A stretch of 64,000 nucleotides of DNA from Berberis thunbergii. Its lineage: Eukaryota; Streptophyta; Magnoliopsida; Ranunculales; Berberidaceae. Under the pieces are notes generated by a model. It was not told the DNA's origin. It saw only the letters and a list, made by a program, of their open reading frames with translations, and searched no databases. Every line of letters begins with the position of its first letter. Position 1 is the stretch's first letter. Positions 43,040-55,420 of the stretch are shown here, piece after piece. Location: assembly GCA_003290165.1 (NCBI GenBank), contig QNQO01000643.1:434001-498000 (forward strand). Direction: 5' to 3'. The position numbers and the translations under genes were made by a program.

Positions 43040-44335
43040 GTAAACTTTTAACAGAAAATGACTTTTAAGGCCTACTTTTTCATAAAATAGACAATTAAGA
43101 TATCGTAGTTGATGTAATGTTTAATTTGTGCATACTTTTATACTTTTATGACCAATAAAGGGCTATTTCATTAACCCATGTTAACTCATAAACTTATACG
43201 ACATATTTACCCTTCCTAAATAAATAGAAAACTTAATTATATACTTTTGTAACCAAAAAAAACTTTTTTTATTAATGATTCTAATTTATTTATTATTTTG
43301 TTATTTTTACTATTTTTAAACCCTTAACCCCTCCCACCCCATTAATCATTATTGTTTTTTTTGTTAATTTTTTATTTTATATTATCATGTTCTTTAATTG
43401 TAATTTGAGCAATTATTTTATGACATTTGTTAGCTACAAATAACTACATTAATATTTTCATGTTAGCATTTTTTTTTTATTCTTGAATGTTTTGTCACTT
43501 TGAATGTGTTTGATTTGAGTGGTTGTGAAGGTATATCTGAGTTTGAAGATCAAATGTTTTTTCAATTAATGGTTGTTTCAATTCTCTGTCACTATTTAGT
43601 TTACATGAAATTATCTTATTCAATATTGGTTCTCATTTTACTTCTGAGACTATGATCATGCCCTATGGTAGATAGCTTGTGACTAAATAGCGACAAAGAA
43701 TAAAATATATTACTTTATAAGTACTCATGAATTGAAGAATAGGAAATCAAATTTTGATAGTGGAAAAATTGATTTTATTAATTACATTATGGAATAAAAA
43801 ACAATGATAATTAAAACCAAATTTCTAATCATCATGAAAGGTAATGCATGGGTACCTGTAAATTTTTCTAACCAAATTTATGACAAATTAATCAAATTGA
43901 TTTTATTAAATAATTAAAACCAAATTTCTAATCATCATTAACTACATTATGAAAAGTTTACCAAACTTTAGCACAATAATTTCATTAACTTGCCAGTTAA
44001 AGAAACTTATAAAAACTTATAATTGGTTGCTCATAAGTAGAATAATTAATATCGATACCTACCAACGGCATGGGGTGGAGGGGTTAATGGTAAAAAAAAA
44101 ATTAGAATTATTAATTAAAAAAAGTCATTGTTGGTCATAAAAGTATAAAATTAGGTTTCGATTTGTTTAGGAAGAATAAAAATGTCTTTTAACTTTATGA
44201 GTTAACCTAAATTAATAAAAGAGTCATAGTTGGTCATAAAAGTATAAAAATAGGTACAAATTAGCCATTACATCAACTACGATTTTTAAAGAAGTAGGAC
44301 TTCAAAGTCATTTTTCGAACTTTTAATATAAACAT
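43040..44335. mobile_element. inverted-repeat (foldback) element, ~1.3 kb
   Basis: The left arm (about 43045-43345) and right arm (about 44065-44330) are diverged inverted copies. Examples are cgtagttgatgtaatg, tatacttttatgaccaa, gttaactcataaa and cccttaacccctcccacccc at the left, with their complements at the right in reverse order. The ~0.7-kb centre is AT-rich and holds a 29-bp direct repeat (starting ataattaaaaccaaatttct) at about 43806 and 43910. No coding capacity. Exact ends and target duplication could not be set. Confidence 0.7.
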
Positions 44336-45009
44336 CCTTTTTTTGTATAATTGAAAACTTCATAAAATATCCTAAACAATATTTATAGTGAAATCAATGA
44401 TGCAATGAAGGAACGCTTGTGTGGAATGCACCATATGAACATGTCAAAAATATATGTTAGCGTGAAATGAAATTGGATAGATCATGCGGCATTTTTAAAA
44501 AAAAATTGTCACAGGTGTCAATTGAAGTTAAAGATCAATGAAAGTTGTACAATTTTAAGTCAATTTATCAATCCAAACGGATTTAGAACTTGGGAGGATA
44601 ACCCTTTGTAGGTTTTTTAAGTTAAATAGATTAAAAAAAGGATAAAAATAAATAAATGAATATATTTCTCAATTTAACAGAGTAAAGGAACATAACCATA
44701 CAATTTTGTGGCCAACCCTCCACTTGGACTGGAGGCCTCATAAAGGGATTCAAAACATAGTACACAACTCAAATCTTAACATCCAAAATAATAATTCTCA
44801 ATTTGAAAGCATTTGTCATCTCCACGACTCCACGTAACTATCAACTAGATAACCCACAAATCGAATACTACAAGAGGGTGATTGAATCAATCACAAGTGA
44901 TGGAGCCCCATTGATGTTGAGGATGTTTCACAAAAATGGTTAAAAATTTTCAAACGGCACCCATCACATGCTTGAAGTTTCATTGTTGGGTCATTGAGTA
45001 GAAAAAATC
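44336..45009. other. noncoding spacer
   Basis: AT-rich. No gene or repeat supported. Confidence 0.5.
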
Positions 45010-46590
45010 TAAGGGTGTGTTTGGTTGCATGGAATCCTAAGATGAGAATTGGAATCCCATGCCATGGCATCCTATGCTATGGACTTGTCCAACTTTGATG
45101 TTTGGTTGTCCATGAGAATGGGATTTCAATTCCTATTGTGAGTGTTTGGTTTCCTAAAACTAATCATGAGAATTTTTTTTTTTTTTTTAATTATGGAGAT
45201 CGAACAATTCCCCCAACCAATTCTACTTTGCAAAATCCGAGAAACGCTTCGAAAGCCCCCCTCTTAGCAATCTCGTTACCGAATTCAATGACCCACAAGG
45301 TGTTTTTATTGTATATTTTTTTTCTTTTTTTCATTAGATAATTCTTTTGGATTGTACCATTCAATAATATACAGTTCGGTTCGGTTATTAATTTTGAGTA
45401 ACCAAAATTTCGATTTTGTTATCAGTAATAAAAATATAAACTAGCATTCTCAATAAGACAAAGTGGTAAGGCAACTCATCAATTGAAAAGGTTGTTTTAC
45501 CTTGCGTATATGCACAACCTAAAGACTTGCCACAATGCTAAAGGTTGGGGTCGAGTCATTCATTTTAATACATGCTTGACTATCACAAATTTCTTAAAGT
45601 ATAACCTATAGATCTTCACATGATAATATACTGATACAGTGATACATGCCTTTCCATACTGTGATACATGCCTTTCCATTAGACACAAAAAACTACTTTT
45701 GCCAACTAGCCCTTTCAAAACAAAGGGAAACAAATAACTTTATTGAGTTCTTATACATGGATAAACATGACACTATACTTACATTGTTTTTCCTTCATGT
45801 CTCCATTCACATAGAAAGATTAAGGGCATAACCAAGAGGAATCAACTATGTCACTGACCGGTGATTGGCTTCAACTGTTAAGGTTGCCCATCTATCAAAT
45901 CCAGCTGCCTTTTGAGCTTGACAATATGACTCTGCACCTATCACAGACAAAAACACAAAGAATAAAGAAAAATTAATACCATATTGTGGTTGGTTTATCA
46001 ATATAATAGCATATCCCTCTATCAAACTTTAGCGTACACAAAAGAAACAAATTATGAAACATTTTTATTAATTAATAAAATGAAATATTAATGTTGCTCA
46101 TTATATTCAGCCACTAAAGATTTTCATCATACAACAGCTCAATATACAATATCTTCAATGTGGTGAATGTTATCTACAAAAAGAAAACCTCAACAAAAGT
46201 ATTATTTTTCCTTTTTCAAATATTTAGGCTGCAAGAGTTTGTTTTAGTAATGGGTATGTTTTCTTTTAATGTATATACATTTTCACTTGATAACATTGAT
46301 AATCATCAATTTTTTTGCTCTATAATTTGCGCTAAAACTACAAACAAGACCATGTTTTGTGCGAGTGGGGGTGTCTAATATTGATCCAATTAGATCCCCA
46401 AACCAACGGAGATCGCAATGATGGGTATTACTAAAACAATCCAATAGTGCCCATTTGGAAATTAATTGAATAAAAGTTGGAAACTTTACTACTACTACTA
46501 CATCAAGGTAGGAACTTTTTAAGACTAAATCATCATGTAATCTACCAATCTCGACCTAATTTACTGTAATGAAACATAAAGTTAGAGGAG

Positions 46591-46686
46591 ATGGAGAAAT
46601 CTTTCTACCCGCTTAGTGAAGAAGATGAACAGAGTTTATGTGATCGCGTGGCGAAGAAGACCAGATTGGAATCGATCCCTAAGTAG
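46591..46686 (+). CDS. short ORF of unknown origin inside the Harbinger-type element
   Basis: 31 codons starting MEKSFYPLSEEDEQSLCDRV and ending RLESIPK-stop. The composition is protein-like (acidic then basic) and the ATG follows gttagaggag. It could be the first exon of a captured or transposon gene cut off by the LTR insertion at 46775. Not recognised; may be chance. Confidence 0.25.
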   Translation: MEKSFYPLSEEDEQSLCDRVAKKTRLESIPK

Positions 46687-46774
46687 TAGCAGAGTTTCTC
46701 TTTGAATACTCTTGGAATTTAACTAGTAGAGATCGAGAAATCTGTGGAGGAGAGTGCTTCTAATGGAGATCAAT

Positions 46775-49392
46775 TGTGTCGGCCCTAAATCAGCACATTT
46801 TAATTTTATTTATATGCTTTATTAAATTTGAGGTTGGGTCAATTAATAACTAAATAAATGAGGGGTGTCACTAACCTTTAGCAAAACCTTATTAGGGTTT
46901 TTTTTAGGTGAAAGGAAAAGGAAAAGGAACAGGAAGAAGAAAAAAAAAACTGTGAGTTCTCGTCTCCCTAAATAAATCTTCTGTTTTATTTCTATCCTTG
47001 TTTTGGATGTCATTTTGAAATATGGGTAGAAGGGTATTGTCCTTTTTGGCATCAGAGATCACATCTCCATATTTTTTTTTTTGGAGATTTGTCTTTATGA
47101 TTGAAAATCGTGCTTGTCTTTCAAGCATTAAGCTAGTTTCAGTGGATATGGTTATTTTATTTGATAGTAATTGGTACCCTTTTAAATTATTTAAGGGCCT
47201 TACAAAAGATCACCATTGATTCACAACACAAACAGCTGAAAGTATTATGTTTATATTCACCTTGTACTGTAAAAGAAAAAGGCCTGATTCTTGCTAAGCA
47301 AGATATTATTCTTGATAGCAATACACAAAATGTAAACCGTGGTAATATGCCATCTAAATTAACTTGATAGTGATATTCCTTTGCCATATGTCAGTATTCC
47401 AATTAAATAGTTACTTTGCCATATGACATTGCCTGTGGATGACCATAGGTCAGACTTCCTTTGCCATCTACTTTAACCTTTTGATAGTGACATTCACTTG
47501 ATAATGAAACTTACTTGAAGATACTCTTATATGTCTAATATGCAAATGTTAAATGAATAATGACATTCACTTGAAGGTACTATTTCGATTCTGCAAGTGA
47601 CTATAAATAGTAAAAGCCTTGATCTGATTGGTCCTCATGGTAGGAGGTAGCTTTGGCCTCAGTTCAAGGATTAAAGTAGTAGACTGTTAACCATATCCAT
47701 ATTTTATATGATTGTTTTATTTAATTGGTAGGCAACTGTATGAAATGAATGTTCACATTATCTTTTGGGCCCCTTGCATTACGGTCTTTTTTTTGAAAAT
47801 GGATGAAATGGTATTCAACACGTGTGAGTATGCAAATGCCTTGCATACAATAGAAATCAGATTGTTAGTACTTCCATAAGTGGTTATATGTTGTATCTGG
47901 AAAAGTAACAGTATATGTTGGCTTTATATGTTAACAATTTTTACAATAAAAATATATTCCCTAATGGATTTTATTAGGCTCAATAAGGAACTACTATTAA
48001 AAGCATGATTTCTCCATGCGCACAGTATTATAAATTTCTATGGGTTTGATCACCAGGTTGTTATAAAGTGTGGTTTATGAATATGTTTTGTTTCCCTGAA
48101 AGAATGGGTTGATAAATGATAAAATGTCATTGTGAAAGAAAAGTGAGATATCACAATAAAGGATATGGATAAACTTTGGTTCTCGAAAATTTAAATCACC
48201 TGGAATTGTATCACTTAGAACTACCACATCTCTTTGGTTTATTATTTCCTCTCTCTTACTAGAGAAACTAAATAACCTGCAAGTTGTCTTGCGGAGGTGA
48301 GGCACTTATTTCCTACTAGAGAAACTAAAATAACCTTTGGGTTAGTCTTACGGAAATGAGGTGAATTTGTATGCCTAAATTAGGCTTTGATATTTATCCG
48401 TAAAAAATGTGACGTGACTTTATGTGCATTTATAGCCCAAGAATGGCTTTTGTTACTCATATAGTTAGGAGTATTCGGTGATGCATGCCTGTATGTGATG
48501 TGTCCCCACTTGAGCATGGATGTCGGAGAAGTCCTCATTTATATGAAAGAGACATACGAGCATGTATCTTCGGCACGAAGGTGGTGTGAATGTGGTATCG
48601 TCTAAGTGATCAATCCGTTAAAAGATGAATCAAAATTCAAAAAAAAAAGGAGTAACTTATGTTTACATTATTTCTAACCCTTTTTATACAGGATGACAAG
48701 TTCACAAATATTTCTGCAAGACAGACTTGCCATAGTCAACTCCTACAGTGCAAGTGTAAGTAAATGCATTTTTATTTATTAGGATTACTTAATGGCCTCG
48801 TGGAGGAATTACCTATTTGTTTTGGTTATTTTGTCGCATTTTATTGTTCTGTCCTGTCATGCTATTTCTTTTATTGATTTTTGGAGAACAAGGAATTTCA
48901 CACCAGATTTATTGCTGACCCAAGTGGGCTTTGGCTTATTGGGTACATTCCTTCGGGAATGTAGCCGGCTAGCTTATTTTCAGGATTTAGTAATTTCGGG
49001 CGAGCTTAGAGCAATTTTGTTTCATACGTGACGAGCATTGTTGGGAGTTGCGCGTTGTTTGAGAGATTATGTCATTTTTATTTGTAGGTGACAGTTTAAT
49101 CATTTGTAATAGAACTTGGAGTTTATTTATTACTTCTGGGAGAGATACATTCATATTTTGTTGAACTTGTAAGCGTTGGCTCTATGAGCTTTAAATTTTC
49201 CTTCCTTTTGATGGGCTTTTAGATCAGTTATTTTATTTTCTTCTAATTTGGTAAAATGTGCAAGTGACTATTTCTCGTAGATGCCAACTGTTGCTTTTAG
49301 TGAATGACAATTCATGTCCCAAATTTTGGGAAAATGGATAATCCTACGTGAATTTTGGGATTTTCGTTTTCTTCGAAAATCGGGGCGTGACA
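46775..49392 (-). mobile_element. candidate solo LTR (gypsy-like) or LARD-type insertion
   Basis: On the minus strand it would begin TGTCACGCCCCGATTTTC at 49392 and end GGGCCGACACA at 46775, i.e. a TG...CA segment of 2618 bp. Such TGTCACGCCCC starts are common in plant gypsy LTRs. Flanking 5-mers are tcaat (46770-46774) and tcagt (49393-49397), matching at four of five. No coding sequence is seen inside. A ~60-bp direct repeat (actagagaaactaa.ataacct) lies at about 48257 and 48315. The boundary call is tentative. Confidence 0.45.
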
Positions 49393-49782
49393 TCAGTGGA
49401 GATAACTTTGAATGGAAAGAGTTTCAAATAGAAATATGAGGAGAGAGTTTCGAATGGAGAGAGCCAGATCTGAGGATGGGGAGAGTTTTGAATAGAATCT
49501 GAGGAGAGAACTTCGAATGGAGAGAGTTAGATCTGAGGATGCAAAAAAATATGGTTTCAGATAAAGAGAGAGGTCTAGGGTTTGGTTTGGCAACAAAGAG
49601 CAGAGCGTGAGAGAGAAGAGACGCTTGAGAATGTGACCCGTGAATTGTTTTCTCGGTAGAGGTGGGAATCTGTTGCACATGCTGGCATCTCATGCCCAAG
49701 AACAAAAACTTAAACAAACACCTCAAATCCTATTCCATAAACTAACACCTCAAATCCTATTCCTATACCATGGGAATCAATA

Positions 49783-49960
49783 AGGGGACCCTTATATTTT
49801 AGGTTAATTTGAGGTATCACTCCACATCCACTATTTGATTTTGTGATCAATGATGAGACTGAAAGTCTCATGAAGATGAGAATCGCATGCTTTGGAGGAC
49901 TAATCAAATGGTGGATGTGGAAGGATACATCAATTTAGCCTAAAATATAGGGGCCCTCAT
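49783..49960. mobile_element. small foldback MITE near the Harbinger right end
   Basis: Arms aggggacccttatattttag (left) and the complement of ctaaaatataggggccctca (right) continue inward as inverted copies for ~58 bp (through ccacatccactatttgat and atcaaatggtggatgtgg). The centre is ~60 bp. Target duplication not established. Confidence 0.65.
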
Positions 49961-50004
49961 GAATTCACATGGCAAAGAATTCCATGCAACCAAACATACC
50001 CTAA

Positions 50005-50695
50005 ATGTCATTCCATGCCACAATTTGGCATTATCTAGAATTGGCATGTAAGCCAATAGATCATTTAATCTGTTGTTGCACCATCTCGAGACATGGATGC
50101 GCAGCATAACCTCAATGGTGTTTTCACCACTCAAACACAGAATCATATACCTTGACAGAATATCCAGGGATTATATACTTCGAAATTAGTTACTATTTCC
50201 CTAGAGGTGATCGATAAATCTTGGAGAACATTCAGGAACTAACCATTAACAATCATTAAGAAACTAAACGATTCAGCTGAACAATAGGCAGCAAGTATTA
50301 GGCATAAAAGTTATTAGGGTGCAGCATATTTTAATTCTCTTACTTTGTGTCTTCATTCATTTGCTACCAGCAACTTCTATTTTTTTTTTTTTTTTTGAAC
50401 ACTTTGTTTGCCTCGTCAGATGTATCTCAGAAATTGAAGATAGATAACAAGTAATGTTACCAAGACTACCCTGCGTAACCCTTTAACTAAGCAAATAAAT
50501 TGATGACATGGGTTTTTAGTCTTGGAACTCCAAGCATCAACTCATCACATGAAACCAACTTGGATCAATGCAGCTATAGGGATGCAACTAAAATTCATGT
50601 ATACAAGTTAAAGACCAAGAGTTAGGATAGACATGCCAAATTTTTTTAAGATAAACAAATCCAAAAGCCCCAACTATCAATTTCACACAGAGACT
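50005..50695. other. noncoding 3' flank of the proteasome gene
   Basis: Contains the 3' untranslated region and spacer of the minus-strand proteasome gene. A T17 run lies at about 50380-50397. No separate gene supported. Confidence 0.5.
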
Positions 50696-53600
50696 TCAGG
50701 CAGAAACAGTAGCCGTTGCAGCAGCGGCGGCAGCAGCAACTGCAGTAGCACCCTCATCCTTGATAGACTCGCGCCAAGCATACTCTCTTGCACCATCCTT
50801 GTCGACAATTTTGATAACAAAATTTGGTGGGGCAACAACCAGCCTGAATCGGATCTCCATGATGCATTTGTCTACCAAGTCAACTGCTTCTTCCACAGAC
50901 ATGCTGCTGTGGTAGTGTCTATCCATCAAGGAAAGGCAGAAGTATGAGCCATAGCCAAAGGCACCCTTCTGGATCTTGTGAAGGGTCGCAATATAATCAA
51001 TGTAGTACAATGATGGACCAATCTCCTTGTCATAGCCAGCAAGAAGAACATTCACCTGGTACGGATTCTGGAAACAGAAATTTAAGCATCTCAGTAAAAG
51101 TGATACACAAACAATTACAATTACAATTAACAATAATCCGTTGTTTACTAATGGGGAAAAAATGTTCAGTCATGATGAACAGCATTAATAGTTCCATACA
51201 CTCCTATCCTACTAATGTTTTAAAGATCCGGAAAGATACAATATATTGCTTAAAACCAGACACTGCACGATGACGACTATAAACTGCTTTTTGATGCTGT
51301 TTTGAGCCTTATTAAAATTTTAATGTTTGGAGTAGTTGCCAGCAAAATTTCAAAAATTTCCCCCAGCTTGATCCATTTGAGTTTGAGAATAGGACTATTG
51401 AGATGCTCTAATAAACTTTCAAGTTCCAAAATACATCCATGCATTCCAAGCTTGAAGCTCTCAAAGAGGTTATCATTCAACCAAACTGTCCATCAACTAG
51501 GGTGCACGGACACTCTTGGTTCATCGAGAAATGAAGCATGAGAGGGCCTATGTATTTGCTATCTGCCGAGGCAACTGAAAAGCATCATATTTTAGGATTT
51601 ATCCATAAGAAAATAAGTGATTTCCATAATATGCTTCCACTCAAGTGCGCTACTTTGGGATGTCCTCAGGTTATTTCCATCCATAATCTCCAACAAGCAT
51701 AAGGAATCAACAATCGTAAGAAAATTCTAGCACTGAATTACAAGTATTAGTATTTTACACCAATATTGGCCTTTAAGACCTGAATCACCCCTGATAGCCT
51801 CAAGTACACCTAAATTGCAATGCAACCATAAAAACGTGTGGTCGTTTTGGCTTCTCTCTGGCAGCTCATCTACAAGTTTTCTAGTACCCAAAGTCACAAA
51901 TCACGTCTCAGAGGCAAAACAAAAACTATGCAATTTTATAAAGCAAAAATGTGAAAAGCAAGAATTTAAGTCAGGTAATTAAACAACCTGAAGTGCTGAA
52001 GGAGAAAAATAAAATAAAATAAAAATAAAAATAAAAGAGAAAAGAAGAAGAGTAGTAATACATGAACGAAGAGAGGAGAAAAGAAAAAGATGACCAAAAA
52101 GACGTATGCACGTCAATAAGTAAATCAATTAATTAAATGCCTGTCTTGCCTGAGACAAAAAATTCCCAGACCACAATGATCCTTAAGCTTATCCCATCAC
52201 AATGAATAGTGTAAATAGGAGACCTAGGCAATTTGCCTTGTTTGCCTTACTTTTTACTTCAAGAAATTTCCCAGATATTTTAAGATCAATGTAATTGAGG
52301 TACCTCAAGACGATTGCACATTGCAATAAAGAGATACTCTAGGTGGTATTAGCCTTTACCAATGCACCATAGAGGAAAGTTTCTGAGGCATCCAAAGGCA
52401 CGGAACTATCTACCATTTGCACCTTAAGAAATCCATTATAACTTCGGCACACGGAACACATATTCTTCATTACTGCATACTTTCAGCTGGTAGGTAAATC
52501 TCCATTTGAGAAAAAGAGGAATTTTACTTTTCCACAAGGTCAGTCTCTTTATAAGCATTTCCAGCATCAAATTTCAAAGTTCATTGCTTCAGTTTTAAGA
52601 TCCTAAAGCTAAAGGAAGACGAAATATAAAAGATAGTCTTGGACTTTCACGACAACATCACACATTCCAACGCGTTGAAAAGGAGTGTTGTGGATTCTCA
52701 GCTCGAGCTTTATCATCTCAAAAAGTGAAACTGTGTCATCAACAATGTGGATGTGAGCAATTTCAGTAACTTCTCCCAGCTATGTACTCTGATGAAACTC
52801 CCTAGCGGTTTGAGCATTTTCTTGAATAGCTTACATTCTCATTATGTTCTCAGAAGTGTTTCAAACGTCTAGAATAAAAATTGCACATATTATGTTCGAA
52901 TAGAGGAGAAATAGATTAAGTTCGGGAAGTAACAAAGAAGTGGGGGGAAGGGGGATGGTTATAGAGCTATTTAAGATTCTTAAACACGAAAAATTGGGAA
53001 ACATTGTAGTTAAGGTATTGAGGCGGAGGCAAGGCAGACAGGCCTGAAAATGCATGAGGGGTGAGGCTAGGCGTTCGCCTCGGTGAAGTGAGCCGGTCTT
53101 AACATTTTTTAAAGATAATTTTATAATAAACTAAAACATATTAACATAGTAGTATACATCATCATTTTGATAAGTATCATAAGCAAATATGTACAAAATG
53201 TTACACAACTACCTATAATCGAAATGGAAATATAATAAAGTTGTATAGCATAACGAAAAGATGCATTACATAAGTGTCAAGTAACTTGCAAACACCCACT
53301 AAATAATTAAAAATCAATAATCTTGAAATAATAGGAACTTCAGAATATTGAACATTTATCAGAAGAAATTGTTGGATGATTGATAAAAATCCACAAGTAT
53401 GATCACTATTAGTATTCCAAAAGTATAAAAATCCACAAGATTGATGTTGATCACAAACTGATCAAAATATGATATGTTTTATTAAAAAATAATAGAAAAA
53501 AATGTGATAAACATCAAAACTTAAAAACGTTTTATCTTGTTTTTTATCAAATTTATCAAATATTACACCAAGAAACATAAAACATTATTACAGAGTGGGT

Positions 53601-55182
53601 TGCAACCACTTTTTGTTGCAATTGAAACTGAAAATGGGCTGGTTGCAACCATTTTTTGGGCTGAGACAGACGCCTCATTTCACCGTACCGCATTGATAAA
53701 ATTTTGTAAAAACGCCTTGAGGCACGCTTAGGCAGTCGCCTTGATTACACTTGAGGGAAGTCTGAACTATTTCTGAATTTGTTCAAGGGAACAAATTTTT
53801 TACTAAGGACACTTTTTTTTGTGTGTGCAAAGAAGAGGAGCCTTAATGGAAAGTTTTGAACATTAGTATTCTTCAGGTGGAAGATGGTTTCTACCGATGG
53901 TTTTTCTAGCAATGGTATAAGGATCAAAGAATATCAAATTCATTGGCAAAAGTAAGAAGTATAAAACACTAACATAAGAGCCCTCCTCTTACCCTTTTGC
54001 TCAAACCCCATTTTGCGATGTAGAACAACGAAACTTCCATCTCAATCGACATTGGCAATCGAGAATCCATTTAAAACATACTTGATACACAAAAGCTCAT
54101 TGACTGTTTCATGCTAGCTTTTATCTCCACATTTTTAACGCTCCCCATTCAGGCCTCTGCAATAATGGATACCCTTTTCCCCCACCCAGAGAAGTCTCAA
54201 CTCCCCAATGTTCCAAGCTCCCTATTTATGAGGGTTATTCAAGTGTGATGCAATCTCCAATATCACACAAAAATAAGTGTTCTACCATAAAAATCATTCA
54301 CAACTTCTGCCACAGCCACCCCAACAACGTGCAAACACCTTTTAAAAGCCCAATGAGAAACTATCATAACAGGGAACTCTAACTCTCACGCCATAACCAA
54401 TTATAATACCTTAATTTCCACCTGAATAGATTATATTTCTTAAAGCTCCCCCTTAATAATGTCGAACTGATCCCCACTTGACCCACTTATTACGTTGCTA
54501 AAGGAACTCTAAGCAACATTGTAACAACTTGATAGCTAAAATTTAGACAAAGTGAGTCAATCCCCCTAGGTTAAAGTTATACTCAATGCATTACGAATTG
54601 ACCCTAAATAGTGATCACTTTAGGACAACACAACCATGGCTGACAATCTATCAAACCCTACATAGGTGACAAACACACACAGTCGCATCCAATTCCAACA
54701 TAACACATCAAATCAAATCAAACCAAACACAAAGCCCCAAACCCTAAAAATCCAATAGTTCCTTAAAAAAACCAACCCCCAAATCAAAATTACCTTCCTC
54801 AAAGCCGTCGCGAGCTCCCCTCGGGTGAAATTCGCAGTGGCAGCAGTCGTCAGAGGAATCCCATTGCGAAACTGATACAAAGCCACGTTCTTCTGTATGT
54901 ACTCCGTGAACTGAACCCTGCACACATCAGCACAACCAATGGTATTCCCCACATATTCTACCCCTTTCATGGGGCAAACTCGTCCAAACCAAAAGCGAAA
55001 CACAAAGAAGAGAGGGAGTGGTACCTGTCGCCGCCTTCTCCGCTGGCTCCGAGGAGTTTGTGAGAGTCGAGGACCATGATCTTGTCCTCGTTGGATTTGT
55101 GGACTAGAATGCTGTTCACCGCCGATGAGTCGGCCACTACCAGGGAGAAACCGTTACCAACTAAACCGAAAATGCACTCCAT
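50696..55182 (-). CDS. PBD: proteasome subunit beta type-2 (beta-4 position, PBD-like)
   Basis: Structural, non-catalytic beta subunit of the 20S proteasome core. Three exons: 55182-55025, 54917-54794 and 51067-50696 give 217 residues with GT-AG introns and matching phases (CGACAG/gtacc, tgcag/GG, GGAAG/gtaatt, tttccag/AA). It starts [20 protein letters not shown] at the family's usual start; further signatures are [105 protein letters not shown] and [20 protein letters not shown]. There is no N-terminal propeptide or catalytic Thr1 context, as is normal for this subunit. After ESIKDEG the C-terminus carries an unusual Ala-rich tail ([15 protein letters not shown]), making it somewhat longer than the ~200 residues typical in plants. 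No stop or frameshift. It is the only clearly intact gene in the window. Confidence 0.97.
53000..53760. mobile_element. possible non-autonomous hAT remnant in the proteasome intron
   Basis: 53015-53095 (aaggtattgaggcggaggca ... gtgaggctaggcgttcgcct) and, inverted, 53705-53750 (acgccttgaggcacgcttag gcagtcgccttgattac) are GC-rich, roughly complementary ends of the aggc/gcct type seen in plant hAT elements, around ~650 bp of AT-rich filler. No matching 8-bp duplication was found. Confidence 0.35.
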
Positions 55183-55374
55183 ATCGCTAAGAGAGATGGA
55201 TCGAAGAAGGTTTTTGGTTTCTGGGTTTTGTGAGTGTAAGTTGAATTGGAGAGTTTGTGATCTGGCTTTGGTTTTGAGGGGGTGTTTTTTCGACTTGGGA
55301 GAGAAGAAAAGAGGGGAGTGGTTGAGTTAGTAATTATAGAGGAGAAGGAGGGGTGTTTGCGGAGGGAGCCTTGC

Positions 55375-55420
55375 TAGAGAGCCACTGTGGTAGAGGAGTT
55401 TATAGAACCCACACAATATT
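55375..55420 (-). promoter_or_regulatory. possible TATA element of the proteasome gene
   Basis: On the minus strand ttctataaactcc (complement of about 55396-55408) lies ~220 bp upstream of the ATG at 55182, giving a plausible TATA box and a leader of ~190 bp. It rests on the motif only. Confidence 0.35.

Larger units (their letters stand above)
45013..50001. mobile_element. PIF/Harbinger-type element with nested insertions (4989 bp)
   Basis: The left terminus GGGTGTGTTTGGTTGCATGG is matched by the complement of the right terminus (49976-50001) at 24 of 26 positions. The target duplication is TAA (45010-45012 and 50002-50004), the 3-bp TWA typical of PIF/Harbinger and Tourist elements, whose ends also read GGG..TGTTTGGTT. 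No Harbinger transposase or Myb-like partner is recognisable inside. Much of the length is taken by a candidate solo LTR (46775-49392) and a small foldback (49783-49960), so the original element was probably 2 kb or less and non-autonomous. Confidence 0.8.

Noticed and set aside
48792..49031. 79-residue ORF with a signal-peptide-like start
   Set aside because: Lies inside the candidate LTR, no further open frame, hydrophobicity expected from T-rich DNA.
53000..53760. Firm hAT element in the proteasome intron
   Set aside because: The ends look right but no matching 8-bp duplication was found, so it is listed only as possible.
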